Assembly (NCBI RefSeq): GCF_041624475.1
Contig: NZ_JBFJUX010000001.1
Location: 534,878 to 598,877 of the forward strand
Direction of reading: 5' to 3'
DNA length: 64,000 nt
Source of the DNA: Litorivivens sp041624475
Lineage (GTDB): Bacteria > Pseudomonadota > Gammaproteobacteria > Pseudomonadales > Spongiibacteraceae
Positions 63,991 to 64,000 of the stretch are shown piece by piece. Both the position numbers and the translations under genes were made by a program. Every line of letters begins with the position of its first letter. Position 1 is the first letter of the stretch. The notes under the pieces were generated by a model, which was not told the origin of the DNA, made no database searches, and was given only the letters and a program-made list of their open reading frames with translations.

Positions 63991-64000
63991 AGTCGCGCTG

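Noticed and set aside
1..64000. CRISPR arrays, tRNA or rRNA genes
   Set aside because: No regularly spaced direct repeats and no cloverleaf or rRNA stretches were seen by eye; a covariance scan was not possible.

Overview
The window reads as a chromosomal segment of a free-living, probably marine gammaproteobacterium. GC content is fairly high and genes are densely packed on both strands. The gene mix (many TetR regulators, a bacterial P450, LLM and SDR oxidoreductases, an SCP2-type thiolase, a DesT-like desaturase locus, a ZnuD-like receptor) resembles Spongiibacteraceae/Halieaceae-type organisms; that placement is inference. No rRNA, tRNA, CRISPR array, transposase or prophage gene was seen.

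Layout. 1-5.5 kb: a DUF3604 gene cut by the left edge, a SOUL heme-binding protein, a beta-propeller lipoprotein, and two small genes (DUF1993, YcxB-like) set among palindromic REP-like repeats. 5.5-8.4 kb: an AT-rich island of three minus-strand genes (PD-(D/E)XK-like nuclease, Trypco2-like protein with a lysine-rich tail, DUF262/GmrSD-like protein) separated by attC-like sites. In two of them the stop codon lies inside the attC R'' box. This looks like a cassette array without an integrase (CALIN) carrying defence-type genes, and it is the most unusual part of the window. 8.5-13.2 kb: the prkA-yhbH-spoVR stress operon. 13.4-24.5 kb: RNase Z and metabolic genes (LLM oxidoreductase, esterase, P450, thiolase, fructose bisphosphatase, SDR) with four local TetR-family regulators. 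24.5-29.3 kb: an outer-membrane barrel behind an 11-bp direct repeat, a PP2C-FHA-kinase set and a lipoprotein. 29.3-38.9 kb: TetR, GIDE/LemA pair, cysteine synthase, an ECF sigma/ChrR pair with an ECF11-type promoter, a hydrolase, a Ycf46-like ATPase, DoxX, glutathionyl-hydroquinone reductase and LysR. 38.9-42 kb: a fabR/desT-like repressor diverging from a reductase-desaturase operon. 42-45.4 kb: a DUF4331/lipoprotein/TPR/HupE-N-like operon. 45.6-50.8 kb: a TetR-adaptor-RND pump operon. 50.8-53.3 kb: a ZnuD-like TonB receptor plus a small His-rich protein behind a Zur box. 53.5-61.5 kb: small exported proteins and a probable phosphate-scavenging group (choice-of-anchor I lipoprotein, large PHP-domain lipoprotein, glycerophosphodiester phosphodiesterase), with Pho-box-like sequences before the first two. 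The phosphodiesterase has an in-frame TGA where tryptophan is expected. 61.8-64 kb: a cyclic-di-GMP-I riboswitch, a long leader, an FNR regulator with all four cluster cysteines, a small membrane protein, and an FNR-type palindrome at the right edge.

Start codons were re-chosen from Shine-Dalgarno spacing and signal peptides where the longest frame looked wrong. Family names come from visible motifs and recalled family features, not from database searches.
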